From NCBI GenBank assembly GCA_023445955.1, contig JAEXJH010000316.1:1-13680 (forward strand): a DNA stretch of 13,680 bases. Reading direction: 5' to 3'. Below, piece after piece: positions 1 through 6,367 of this stretch (position 1 is its first letter; the number at the start of each line of letters is the position of its first letter). The DNA comes from Pseudomonadota bacterium (lineage in GTDB: Bacteria > Pseudomonadota > Alphaproteobacteria > Caulobacterales > Caulobacteraceae). The notes beneath the pieces are model-generated. The model did not search any database. It saw nothing but the letters and a program-made list of their open reading frames with translations, and was not told where the DNA came from. Position numbers and translations under genes: made by a program.

Positions 1-360
1 GCTCTCGGGCGTATAGGTCCCGTTGGCCGTGACCGGCGAGACGCGGTCCTTCTTGTCGGTCCACGTGCCCTGCAGCTGGATCTTGCCGTCCTTGACCACA
101 TTGGTGGTGTAGTCGCAGCGATAGCGCTTGGTGCAGATGCCGCGCGAGAACTGCTCGGCGTCGGCTGGCTTGAGGCACTTGCTCTCGCTGCTGACCGGGA
201 TCACGCCGACCTTGTAGTCGTACTCCCATTGGCCGGGCAGAATCGTCGCCTTGCCGGATGTGGCGGCCTTGGCGGCCGTCGCCTGGACGACGGGCTGGGC
301 CAGGGCGACGCCCCCCACGACGAGGGCCAGAACAGAAGCGGCGAGGGCGGTCGAACGCAT
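1..360 (-). CDS. DUF3617-like exported protein, C-terminus cut by window start
   Basis: The 120 visible codons begin with a signal peptide (MRSTALAASVLALVVGGVALA), so the product is exported. The mature part has the DUF3617 hallmark 'LPGQWEYD' near residues 41-48, then a cysteine-containing segment ('SKCLKPADAEQF', 'GICTKRYRCDY') and a polar strand ending in 'NGTYTPES' at the window edge. DUF3617 proteins are small periplasmic proteins of unknown biochemical role. I chose the ATG at 360 because AAGGAG lies about 9 nt upstream; an in-frame ATG at 378 would place that Shine-Dalgarno inside the gene. A TATATA at 387-392 could be a -10 box, but no convincing -35 accompanies it. The gene is divergent from rpmB. 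The family call is moderately sure and the function is unknown. Confidence 0.75.
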   Translation of the reverse strand, partial: MRSTALAASVLALVVGGVALAQPVVQATAAKAATSGKATILPGQWEYDYKVGVIPVSSESKCLKPADAEQFSRGICTKRYRCDYTTNVVKDGKIQLQGTWTDKKDRVSPVTANGTYTPES

Positions 361-486
361 GCGGCGGGTCTCCTTCATGTCGCTCCTATATAGAGTGCGA
401 TATGAACCGTGCTTGAAGGCGGTGGTTGGGCGGCCGGTTCCCTTGCAGATGCGAAGAGGCCATGAGGCGTACGCGCCAGACCAGCC

Positions 487-516
487 TTGACTCAGGGGGG
501 ACCCTTCGCCTATATC
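487..516 (+). promoter_or_regulatory. sigma-70-type promoter of rpmB
   Basis: TTGACT (487-492) and TATATC (511-516) are separated by 18 nt, a good match to the Caulobacter housekeeping promoter. Transcription would start near 523, giving a leader of about 100 nt before the rpmB ATG at 627. Confidence 0.6.
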
Positions 517-626
517 GCCCGCTCTCGCGCGGTCGGCCTGGTCCAACCGTGTGTCCGAATTCATATCTTATCGGAGCCAGGCTCTTCACCGAGCCAGACG
601 GTTCCGCCCAAGCCAAGGTAACCACC

Positions 627-926
627 ATGTCGCGCCGTTGCGAACTTACCGGTATCGGTCCGATGGTCGGCCACAATGTGAGCCACTCGAACATCAAGAC
701 CAAGCGCCGCTTCCTGCCGGCCCTGTCGCCCGCCACGCTCCAGTCGGAGTCGCTGGGCCAGAGCTTCAAGCTGCGCATCAGCAACGCGGCCCTGCGCACC
801 CTGGACTTCAAGGGCGGCCTGGACGTGTTCCTGCTGGGCGCCAAGGACGAGCAGCTGTCGCCGCGCGCCCTGAAGATCAAGTCGCAGGTCAAGGCCAAGG
901 CCAAGGCCGCCGCGCAAGCCGCCTAA
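627..926 (+). CDS. rpmB: 50S ribosomal protein L28
   Basis: This 99-aa protein is a component of the large ribosomal subunit. The N-terminus '[21 protein letters not shown]' followed by '[12 protein letters not shown]' is the L28 signature, and the basic, alanine-rich tail ('[15 protein letters not shown]') is typical of alphaproteobacterial L28. The frame is open well upstream, but ATG 627 is chosen because family members begin MSRRCELTG and AAGG lies 8 nt upstream. The gene stands alone between a sigma-70 promoter and a strong intrinsic terminator, so it is probably monocistronic. Nothing is missing or unusual. Confidence 0.97.
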   Translation: MSRRCELTGIGPMVGHNVSHSNIKTKRRFLPALSPATLQSESLGQSFKLRISNAALRTLDFKGGLDVFLLGAKDEQLSPRALKIKSQVKAKAKAAAQAA

Positions 927-952
927 GGCTTCACGGTCTAGACTGTTCTACG

Positions 953-985
953 AAAGCCCGCCGGGGTCATTCCCGGCGGGCTTTT
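953..985 (+). terminator. intrinsic terminator after rpmB
   Basis: A perfect 13-bp stem (953-965 with 972-984, core GCCCGCCGGG/CCCGGCGGGC) with a 6-nt loop is followed by TTTT, 26 nt after the rpmB stop. It separates rpmB from the NAD salvage operon. Confidence 0.9.
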
Positions 986-1015
986 CGTCGTTCCTGCTTC
1001 AAGCGCCGTCATGGG

Positions 1016-1045
1016 TTGACAATCACTTATGCTCAAAGTTAGCAT
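1016..1045 (+). promoter_or_regulatory. promoter of the nadM-nadV operon
   Basis: A perfect -35 TTGACA (1016-1021) is followed after 17-18 nt by a weak -10, TTAGCA (1039-1044) or TAGCAT (1040-1045). The expected start near 1052 gives a leader of about 45 nt. The -10 and spacer are embedded in an inverted repeat listed separately. Confidence 0.6.
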
Positions 1046-1049
1046 AAGT
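1025..1049. promoter_or_regulatory. inverted-repeat operator over the nadM promoter
   Basis: The arms ACTTATGCT (1025-1033) and AGCATAAGT (1041-1049) are exact reverse complements separated by 7 nt. The element is AT-rich in a GC-rich background and spans the -35/-10 spacer and the -10, the classic position for a repressor. NAD salvage operons are often controlled by NrtR-type repressors that bind palindromes, but I cannot match this motif to a named regulator, and no regulator gene lies beside it. Confidence 0.65.
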
Positions 1050-1095
1050 TCGTCGCTGGATAGACCGGCGGCGTCAACCAGCGTGAGGGAGCCTC

Positions 1096-2133
1096 ATGCG
1101 CTACGACTATCTCGTCCTGATCGGACGCTTCCAGCCGTTCCACAACGGCCACCTGTCGGTGCTGAGCCACGCGCTGCGGCTGGCCGACAAGGTCATCGTC
1201 CTGGTCGGCAGCGCCGGCCAGCCGCGCACCACCCGCAATCCCTTCAACGCCAGCGAGCGCGCCGTGATGATCCGCGCCGCGGCGGGAGGCAACGCCGGGC
1301 GGCTGATCGTCAAGCCGCTGCGCGATCGGCTCTATAACGAGACCGTCTGGGTCGCCGACGTCCAGCGCCTGGTCGCCGAGACCCTGGAGACCGAAGGGGC
1401 GCCCGACGCCAAGGTCGGCCTGATCGGCCGCGACAAGGACGGCGCCACCGGCGCGTACCTCGCCGCCTTCCCGCAATGGCCGCTGGTCGATGTCCAGCAC
1501 ACCGACGTGCTGTCGGCCACGGAACTGCGCGCCTGGCTGTTCTCCGGCGAGACCGGCGCCCTGCGCCTGGTCGAGGCCAACACGCCCCCGGCCGTGTTCG
1601 AGATGCTGGAGGCCTTCCGCGCCGGTTCGCCCGCCTACGCCCAGCTGGCCCGCGAAGACGCCTTCATGCGCACCTATCGCCAGAGCTGGGCGGCCGCGCC
1701 CTATGCGCCGACCTTCGTCACCGCCGACGCGGTGGTCGTCCATTCCGGCCACGTGCTGCTGGTCCGCCGCCGGGCCGAGCCGGGCAAGGGGCTGTGGGCG
1801 CTGCCGGGCGGCTTCGTCGAGCAGGACGAGACCGTGCAGGAGGCGGCGATCCGCGAGCTGCAGGAAGAAACCCGCGTGAAGATCCCGCCGGCGGTGCTGC
1901 GCGGCTCGATCAAGGCCCGCCAGGTGTTCGACTATCCCGGCCGCTCGCTGCGGGGCCGCACGATCACCCACGCCTTCCACTTCGACTTTCCGACCGGCGA
2001 CCTGCCCAAGGTCCGCGCCGCCGATGACGCCGACCGAGTTCGCTGGGTCCCGCTCAGCGAGGCGATGCTGATGGAGGAGCAGTTCTTCGAGGACCACTTC
2101 CACATCCTCGAGCACTTCGTCGGCGGCGCCTGA
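1096..2133 (+). CDS. nadM: bifunctional NMN adenylyltransferase (NadM type) / Nudix hydrolase
   Basis: The N-terminal domain (about 1-170) is a NadM-type nucleotidyltransferase making NAD from NMN and ATP. It has 'GRFQPFHNGH' (10-19) with the HxGH nucleotide-binding motif and 'NPFNASERAVMI' (48-59) as the second conserved segment. The C-terminal domain (about 205-345) is a Nudix hydrolase. Its box runs from G239 through E245, R253-E254 and E257-E258, so the catalytic glutamates are intact, but the usual glycine near its end is R260. The same fusion is known in Synechocystis (slr0787) and Francisella, where the Nudix part acts on ADP-ribose; that substrate is inferred here. ATG 1096 has GAGG 7 nt upstream. 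It lies 48 nt before nadV in one operon, downstream of a promoter with a palindromic operator. Confidence 0.93.
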   Translation: MRYDYLVLIGRFQPFHNGHLSVLSHALRLADKVIVLVGSAGQPRTTRNPFNASERAVMIRAAAGGNAGRLIVKPLRDRLYNETVWVADVQRLVAETLETEGAPDAKVGLIGRDKDGATGAYLAAFPQWPLVDVQHTDVLSATELRAWLFSGETGALRLVEANTPPAVFEMLEAFRAGSPAYAQLAREDAFMRTYRQSWAAAPYAPTFVTADAVVVHSGHVLLVRRRAEPGKGLWALPGGFVEQDETVQEAAIRELQEETRVKIPPAVLRGSIKARQVFDYPGRSLRGRTITHAFHFDFPTGDLPKVRAADDADRVRWVPLSEAMLMEEQFFEDHFHILEHFVGGA

Positions 2134-2181
2134 GCCTCTGCCGCCATCTATCGTTCGTGTCCGCGTGAAGGAGCTTCCGCG

Positions 2182-3570
2182 ATGTTCGACAACCTCGTTC
2201 TGAACACCGACAGCTACAAGGCCAGCCACTGGCTGCAGTACCCGCCCGGGACCAGCGGCGCCTTCTCGTATGTCGAGAGCCGCGGCGGGCGCTACGACCG
2301 CACGGTCTTCTTCGGCCTGCAGGCGATCTTGAAGGCCGAGCTGGCCAAGCCCGTCACCCACGCCATGATCGACGAGGCCGCCGAGTTGCTGGCCCTCCAC
2401 GGCGAGCCGTTTAACGAAGCCGGCTGGCGCCGGATCGTCGACGTCCACGGCGGGCGCCTGCCGGTGCGGATCCGCGCCGTGCCGGAAGGGACGGTCGTGC
2501 CGACCCACCAGGCGCTGATGACGATCGAGAACACCGATCCGGAGTGCTACTGGCTGCCGTCCTACCTGGAGACCCTGCTGCTGCGGGTCTGGTACCCGAT
2601 CACCGTCGCTACGATCAGCTGGCACGTGAAGCAGACGATCAAGGCGGCGCTGGAGAAGACCAGCGACAACGCCGCGACAGAGCTGCCCTTCAAGCTGCAC
2701 GACTTCGGGGCGCGGGGCGTTTCCAGCCAGGAATCGGCGGCCCTGGGCGGGCTGGCGCATCTGGTGAACTTCCAGGGCAGCGACACGCTGAGCGCCGTGC
2801 TGGCCGGCCGCGCCTGGTACAGCGAGCCGATGGCCGCCTTCTCGATCCCGGCGGCCGAGCACAGCACGGTCACCAGCTGGGGCCGCCCGAACGAGGTGGA
2901 AGCCTATCGCAACATGCTGACCCGCTTCGGCAAGCCGGGCGCGCTGTTCTCGGTGGTGTCGGATAGCTACGACCTCTTCCACGCGGTGCGGAACCTGTGG
3001 GGCGGGGAACTGAAGCAGGCGGTGATCGACAGCGGCGCGACCCTGGTGGTGCGGCCCGACTCGGGCGACCCAGTCACGGTGGTGGCCGAGACCCTGAAAA
3101 TCCTCGACGAGACCTTCGGTTCGACGGTGAACGGCAAGGGCTACAAGGTGCTGAACCACGTCCGGGTGATCCAGGGCGACGGGGTCAATCCGGTCAGCAT
3201 CGCCGCGATCCTCGACCGCATCGTCGCCGACGGCTTCAGCGCCGAGAACCTGGCCTTCGGCATGGGCGGCGGCCTCTTGCAGCAGCTGGACCGCGACACC
3301 CAGAAGTTCGCCCTCAAGTGCTCGGCCGCCAAGGTCGACGGCCAATGGATCGACGTCAGCAAGGACCCCGCGACCGATCCGGGCAAGCGCTCCAAGGCCG
3401 GGCGGCTGGCCCTGTTGGTCGACGAAGCCGGCGTCTACCGCACCGTGGCCCTCGGCGAGGGCCAGGCGCCCGCGCCCGGCTGGCGCGACGCCATGGTCAC
3501 GGTCTGGGAGGACGGCGCGCTGCTGGTCGACCAGACCCTGGCGCAGGTGCGGGCGCGCAGCGAGGCCTAG
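2182..3570 (+). CDS. nadV: nicotinamide phosphoribosyltransferase (NAMPT)
   Basis: The enzyme joins nicotinamide and PRPP to give NMN, which the NadM domain of the preceding gene converts to NAD, bypassing deamidation to nicotinic acid. The 462-aa length is close to animal NAMPT. Conserved segments include 'NTDSYKASHW' (8-17), 'HDFGARGVSS' (173-182), 'QGSDT' with D201, 'IPAAEHSTVTSWG' with H227, and 'VRPDSGDP' with R291 and D293. These match the catalytic and substrate-binding residues of human NAMPT (D219, H247, R311, D313). AAGGAG lies 8 nt before the ATG. No terminator follows, so the kinase gene 56 nt downstream could receive readthrough. The gene is patchily distributed in bacteria and also occurs in phages, but base composition here looks native. 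Confidence 0.96.
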   Translation: MFDNLVLNTDSYKASHWLQYPPGTSGAFSYVESRGGRYDRTVFFGLQAILKAELAKPVTHAMIDEAAELLALHGEPFNEAGWRRIVDVHGGRLPVRIRAVPEGTVVPTHQALMTIENTDPECYWLPSYLETLLLRVWYPITVATISWHVKQTIKAALEKTSDNAATELPFKLHDFGARGVSSQESAALGGLAHLVNFQGSDTLSAVLAGRAWYSEPMAAFSIPAAEHSTVTSWGRPNEVEAYRNMLTRFGKPGALFSVVSDSYDLFHAVRNLWGGELKQAVIDSGATLVVRPDSGDPVTVVAETLKILDETFGSTVNGKGYKVLNHVRVIQGDGVNPVSIAAILDRIVADGFSAENLAFGMGGGLLQQLDRDTQKFALKCSAAKVDGQWIDVSKDPATDPGKRSKAGRLALLVDEAGVYRTVALGEGQAPAPGWRDAMVTVWEDGALLVDQTLAQVRARSEA

Positions 3571-3578
3571 GGCGGTCA

Positions 3579-3590
3579 TGACAGCTGTCA
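3579..3590. promoter_or_regulatory. 12-bp perfect palindrome before the two-component genes
   Basis: TGACAGCTGTCA begins 8 nt after the nadV stop and ends 36 nt before the kinase start. An overlapping 8-bp palindrome, GTCATGAC, lies at 3575-3582. It could be an operator for autoregulation by the LuxR-type response regulator encoded next, but no clear -35/-10 was seen here and the role is inferred. Confidence 0.4.
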
Positions 3591-3626
3591 CTTGCCAGCC
3601 CGCGTGGGCGGCGGCACAGAGCGGCG

Positions 3627-4721
3627 ATGGCCATCGAAGACACCCGGGAAGAGGCCGCCGCCGGTCCCCGATCACCGCATCTGGCGGACCTGCTCTGGCT
3701 GTCGTTCCTGGCCCTCTATCTCACGCCCTGGCTGACCAGCGCGCCGCCGCCGCGCCACTGGGGCGCGGCGTGGGGCGGCACGGGACTGTTCCTCGTCATC
3801 TTCCTGCACAGCGCCTTCGTCTCGCCGCGGAAGCTGCTGCCCCACGTGCTGGCGACGGCGGCGATCGGCTTCGGGCTGGCCTGGTTCGGCGGCGTCTGGA
3901 ACGTGTTCAACGTCCTGGCCGCGGCCATCGCCGGACGGCTCCAGCCGCGCCGGACCGCCGTGATCATGGTCGTCCTGCTGCAGCTGGCCCTGGTTGGCTT
4001 CGGACTGGGGGTGAGACTGCCGCCCGTCGTCTGGGTGTCGGGCGTCTATTTCGGCGTTTTGGCGGCGGGCACGACCCTGTTGCTGACCGAGCTGGATCGC
4101 CGTAACCGCCTGTTGCAGGCGGCTCAGGGCGAGATCCGCCGCCTCACGGTGGCGGCCGAGCGCGAGCGGATCGCCCACGACCTGCACGATCTGCTGGGGC
4201 GCAGTCTCACCGCCATCGCGCTCAAGGCCAATCTGGCCCGGCGTCTGGCGCCGCACGCGCCCGACCGCGCCGAACGGGAGATGGCCGAGGTCGAGACGGC
4301 GGCGCGCGAGACCCTGCTGGAGGTGCGCGGCGCGGTCACCGGCATCTCCGGACAGACCCTCGTCGCCGAGCTGGAGCGCGCCAAGGCCATGCTGGCGACC
4401 GCCGGCATCGAGGCCGTCGTCACGGCCGACGCCATCGCAATCGACGAACCGGCGGAGGCCGCGATGTCCATGGTGCTGCGCGAAGCGGTGACCAATGTGG
4501 TGCGGCACTCGGGGGCGCGACGCTGCGTCATCGACCTGAGGGCGTCAGGCGCCGACGGCGTGCGACTGGTCGTAACCGATGACGGCTCCGGCGGTCTGTC
4601 CGAGGGCTATGGCGTCGCCGGCATGCGCCGCCGTGTCGCCGCAATGGGCGGAGAGATCGAGATCGGCAGCAGCCCGGCCGGAACGGCCCTGACGGCGCGC
4701 CTCCCCGGGACGGCCGCATGA
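3627..4721 (+). CDS. DesK-like membrane sensor histidine kinase (HisKA_3 family)
   Basis: The 364-aa kinase has five or six hydrophobic segments between about residues 21 and 155, forming a membrane sensor without a recognisable extracellular domain. A short coiled-coil-like linker leads to the HisKA_3 dimerisation helix 'ERERIAHDLHDLLGRSLTA' (178-196), in which H187 is the likely phosphorylated histidine by comparison with DesK. The HATPase part has N-box 'REAVTNVVRHS' with N290, the G1 box 'DDGSGG' (318-323) and the G2-like 'GYGVAGMRRR' (327-336). It overlaps the response regulator gene by 4 nt (ATGA), so the two are translationally coupled. The ATG at 3627 has only a weak ribosome-binding site. 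DesK senses membrane fluidity in Bacillus; the signal here is unknown and no transporter or desaturase gene is adjacent. Confidence 0.9.
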   Translation: MAIEDTREEAAAGPRSPHLADLLWLSFLALYLTPWLTSAPPPRHWGAAWGGTGLFLVIFLHSAFVSPRKLLPHVLATAAIGFGLAWFGGVWNVFNVLAAAIAGRLQPRRTAVIMVVLLQLALVGFGLGVRLPPVVWVSGVYFGVLAAGTTLLLTELDRRNRLLQAAQGEIRRLTVAAERERIAHDLHDLLGRSLTAIALKANLARRLAPHAPDRAEREMAEVETAARETLLEVRGAVTGISGQTLVAELERAKAMLATAGIEAVVTADAIAIDEPAEAAMSMVLREAVTNVVRHSGARRCVIDLRASGADGVRLVVTDDGSGGLSEGYGVAGMRRRVAAMGGEIEIGSSPAGTALTARLPGTAA

Positions 4722-5323
4722 TCCGCGTCGTCGTCGCCGAGGACCAGGGTCTGATCCTGCGGGCGCTGGTGGCGCTGATCGAGCTGGCGGGGGACATCAC
4801 CGTCGTAGGGCAGGCCTCCGACGGTCGTGCGGCCTTGGCGATGGTGGACGCGCTGAAGCCGCATGTCCTGGTGTCCGACATCGAGATGCCCGGCCTGTCC
4901 GGCATCGAGATCGCCGAGACGCTGGCCGGGCGAAGGAGCGCGACACGGGTGCTGATCGTCACGACCTTCGGGCGGTCAGGCTATCTGCGCCGGGCGCTGG
5001 ACGCCGGCGTGCACGGCTATCTTCTCAAGGACAGTCCGGACGATGTGCTGGCGGGAGCGATCCGCGTCATCGCGGCCGGCGGCCGGGCGATCGCGCCCGA
5101 TCTGCGCGACGCGATCTGGGAGGCGCCGGTCGATCCGCTGAGCGCGCGCGAACGGGCGGTGCTGCGCTATGCCGACCAGGGCCTGTCGACCGCCGAGATG
5201 GCCGAGTTGCTGTCCCTCTCGCCGGGTACGGTGCGCAACTACCTGTCCGAGGCCTTGCAGAAGCTGGACGCCCGCAGTCGGGGCGAGGCGGCGCGCATCG
5301 CCCGCGACAACGGATGGATATGA
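4718..5323 (+). CDS. DesR-like NarL/LuxR-family response regulator
   Basis: The 201-aa protein has a receiver domain (about 1-120) with acidic residue D9, phosphoacceptor D54 in 'LVSDIEMPGLSG', T82/T83 and K104 ('LLKDSP'). A LuxR-type helix-turn-helix (about 138-195) follows, with 'LSARERAVLRYADQGLSTAE' and 'LSLSPGTVRNYLSEALQKL'. Its start overlaps the kinase stop, so it is the cognate partner. It would bind DNA as a phosphorylated dimer. Targets are not shown, though palindromes in the window (3579-3590, 6377-6388) are untested candidates. The gene ends just before a bidirectional terminator. Confidence 0.92.
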   Translation: MIRVVVAEDQGLILRALVALIELAGDITVVGQASDGRAALAMVDALKPHVLVSDIEMPGLSGIEIAETLAGRRSATRVLIVTTFGRSGYLRRALDAGVHGYLLKDSPDDVLAGAIRVIAAGGRAIAPDLRDAIWEAPVDPLSARERAVLRYADQGLSTAEMAELLSLSPGTVRNYLSEALQKLDARSRGEAARIARDNGWI

Positions 5324-5339
5324 TGCCCGCCAAGACAAG

Positions 5340-5375
5340 CAAAACCCGCCGCGCCCTCTGCCGCGGCGGGTTTTG
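5340..5375. terminator. bidirectional intrinsic terminator
   Basis: A perfect 14-bp stem (5340-5353 with 5362-5375, core AACCCGCCGCG/CGCGGCGGGTT) has an 8-nt loop. The stem ends in AAAA on the left and TTTT on the right, so it gives a U-run on both strands. It sits between the convergent response regulator gene and the first urcA gene. Confidence 0.88.
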
Positions 5376-5407
5376 ATCGCTTGGTACTGGAGGGGCTGCG
5401 TCGGCGC

Positions 5408-5707
5408 TTAGCGCGCGACGACGGCGCCCGAAGCCGGGTTGGCCGCGTTGAAGGCGGTCAGCGACGGGTTGTTGATCTTGGCGACGGCGTCGTTGACCGA
5501 AGCGCGGATGCACGACGGATACAGGTAGCCGGCCAGGGCTTCGCCGCGGATGTCCTTCCAGCACACCGTCGAGGCGGCCTTGACGATTTCGGCGCGGACT
5601 TCGGCGGCCGACTTGCCGGCGAGTTGGACGCGGACTTCAGCAGCCGAGGCCGGAGCAGCGGCGAACAGGGCGATGGCCGAAGCGGCCAGAACGATGGAGC
5701 GGATCAT
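5408..5707 (-). CDS. UrcA-family secreted small protein, copy 1
   Basis: The 99-aa precursor has a Sec signal peptide (MIRSIVLAASAIALFAAAPASA) with an AxA cleavage site near residue 22. The mature protein starts 'AEVRVQLAGKSAAEVRAEIV' and has the two family cysteines ('STVCWKD' and 'PSCIRASVNDAV'), plausibly a disulfide in the periplasm. UrcA proteins are small alphaproteobacterial proteins of unknown function. ATG 5707 is chosen because the signal peptide starts there. A TTG at 5737 extends the frame by 10 residues but lies inside a conserved leader hairpin. It is about 30-35% identical by eye to copy 2, and each copy has its own promoter. Confidence 0.85.
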   Translation of the reverse strand: MIRSIVLAASAIALFAAAPASAAEVRVQLAGKSAAEVRAEIVKAASTVCWKDIRGEALAGYLYPSCIRASVNDAVAKINNPSLTAFNAANPASGAVVAR

Positions 5708-5765
5708 GTCGATGTTCCGAAAGAGGGTTGTGTTCAACCCCCTCCAGACGCGTTGCCTCTGACGG
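5708..5765 (-). promoter_or_regulatory. conserved leader element of urcA copy 1 with hairpin
   Basis: This segment of the 5' leader is nearly the same as the one before copy 2 (6273-6331). It begins CCGTCAGAGG, continues AACGCGTC, then forms a hairpin with stem AGGGGGTTG/CAACCCTCT (9 bp including one G-U pair) around the loop AACA, followed by TTTC and a weak GGAAC ribosome-binding site. The hairpin contains GGAGG, which resembles a Shine-Dalgarno. The role is unknown; RNA-level control of translation or stability is inferred from conservation. Confidence 0.6.
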
Positions 5766-5804
5766 TCCGTCCCCGGTCTATCGCCTGCTCAGCCCGTCGG
5801 GTTG

Positions 5805-5833
5805 CATATAGCAACGTTCTCGTGGGTTATCAA
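5805..5833 (-). promoter_or_regulatory. promoter of urcA copy 1
   Basis: Reading the minus strand, TTGATA (5833-5828) and TATATG (5810-5805) are 17 nt apart, which predicts a start near 5798 and a leader of about 90 nt. The -10 lies inside a small inverted repeat GTTGC-N5-GCAAC (5801-5815). A TATAAT (5841-5836) just upstream has no good -35, so it is less likely. Confidence 0.55.
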
Positions 5834-5905
5834 CGATTATATTGCGCTGCACCTAAAGTGGAGAGTGTGAACTGCTTCGCGCGCGAACAACCGATTGCAG
5901 CAACG

Positions 5906-5937
5906 AAAAAGCCCGCGAAACGGGGGTTTCGCGGGCT
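5906..5937 (-). terminator. intrinsic terminator of urcA copy 2
   Basis: A perfect 12-bp stem (5910-5921 with 5926-5937, core GCCCGCGAAAC/GTTTCGCGGGC) with a 4-nt loop is followed on the minus strand by a U-run (AAAAA at 5906-5910 on the plus strand). It lies 24 nt after the copy 2 stop, so the two urcA genes are separate transcription units. Confidence 0.88.
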
Positions 5938-5960
5938 CTGTCGTGAAACGCCGGGCGCTT

Positions 5961-6272
5961 TTAGCGGGTGGCGACCTTCAGGAAGTAGACGTCGCGCGGC
6001 TGGGCCTTGTCGAAGGCGACCAGGTCGCGGCTGTGGGCGCGGCTGATGGCGTCACGGGCCACTTCGCGCACGCAGTAGGGCGCGATCTGGATGGCGTAGG
6101 GGTTGCCGATCAGGTCTTCCTGGCACAGCTGCTTGGCGGCCTGGACGATTTCGGCGTGCACGGTGGCGGTGTCGCGACCGGCGACCTTGACCTTGATTTC
6201 GCCAGCGCTGGCCGAGGTGGCGGCGGTGGTGGCCATGAGGGCCGTAAGGGCGATGATGAGCAGACGGATCAT
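5961..6272 (-). CDS. UrcA-family secreted small protein, copy 2
   Basis: The 103-aa precursor starts with a signal peptide (MIRLLIIALTALMATTAATSASA) followed by 'GEIKVKVAGRDTATVHAEIV', the same start as copy 1. The family cysteines are in 'KQLCQEDL' and 'APYCVREVARDAI'. The product is probably periplasmic and its function is unknown. ATG 6272 is chosen because the signal peptide begins there and the leader before it matches copy 1. The frame is open to 6434, but the extra residues lack signal-peptide or family character. The gene has its own promoter with a palindrome in the spacer and its own terminator. It looks like an old tandem duplicate of copy 1. Confidence 0.85.
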   Translation of the reverse strand: MIRLLIIALTALMATTAATSASAGEIKVKVAGRDTATVHAEIVQAAKQLCQEDLIGNPYAIQIAPYCVREVARDAISRAHSRDLVAFDKAQPRDVYFLKVATR

Positions 6273-6331
6273 GTTGGTAGTCCCGGAAAGGAGGTTGAGT
6301 TCAACCGCCTCCCGACGCGTTCCTCTGACGG
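6273..6331 (-). promoter_or_regulatory. conserved leader element of urcA copy 2 with hairpin
   Basis: About 50 of 62 positions match the copy 1 leader by eye, including CCGTCAGAGG, AACGCGTC, GGAGG, GGTTGAAC, CAACC and CTTTC. The hairpin here is GGTTG/CAACC around the loop AACT, one mismatch, then GGA/TCC and two G-U pairs. Where copy 1 has a G-U pair, this copy has G-C. A short frame TTG (6302-6300) to TGA (6271-6269) runs through it and its stop overlaps the urcA ATG. Confidence 0.6.
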
Positions 6332-6367
6332 CTCCAGGTTCTCTGCCCTCGTCGCCCGTCAAGGTCA

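Noticed and set aside
426..626. 67-residue N-terminal extension of rpmB
   Set aside because: L28 starts at ATG 627 with a ribosome-binding site, and the upstream part contains the promoter.
1039..3675. 878-codon open frame on the minus strand opposite the NAD salvage genes
   Set aside because: It is a high-GC antisense shadow: the opposite strand encodes two well-recognised enzymes, and the predicted protein is low-complexity with no family pattern.
3672..4508. 278-codon minus-strand frame opposite the kinase
   Set aside because: Composition is His/Gln/Arg-rich as expected from the reverse of a high-GC coding frame; the kinase motifs are on the other strand.
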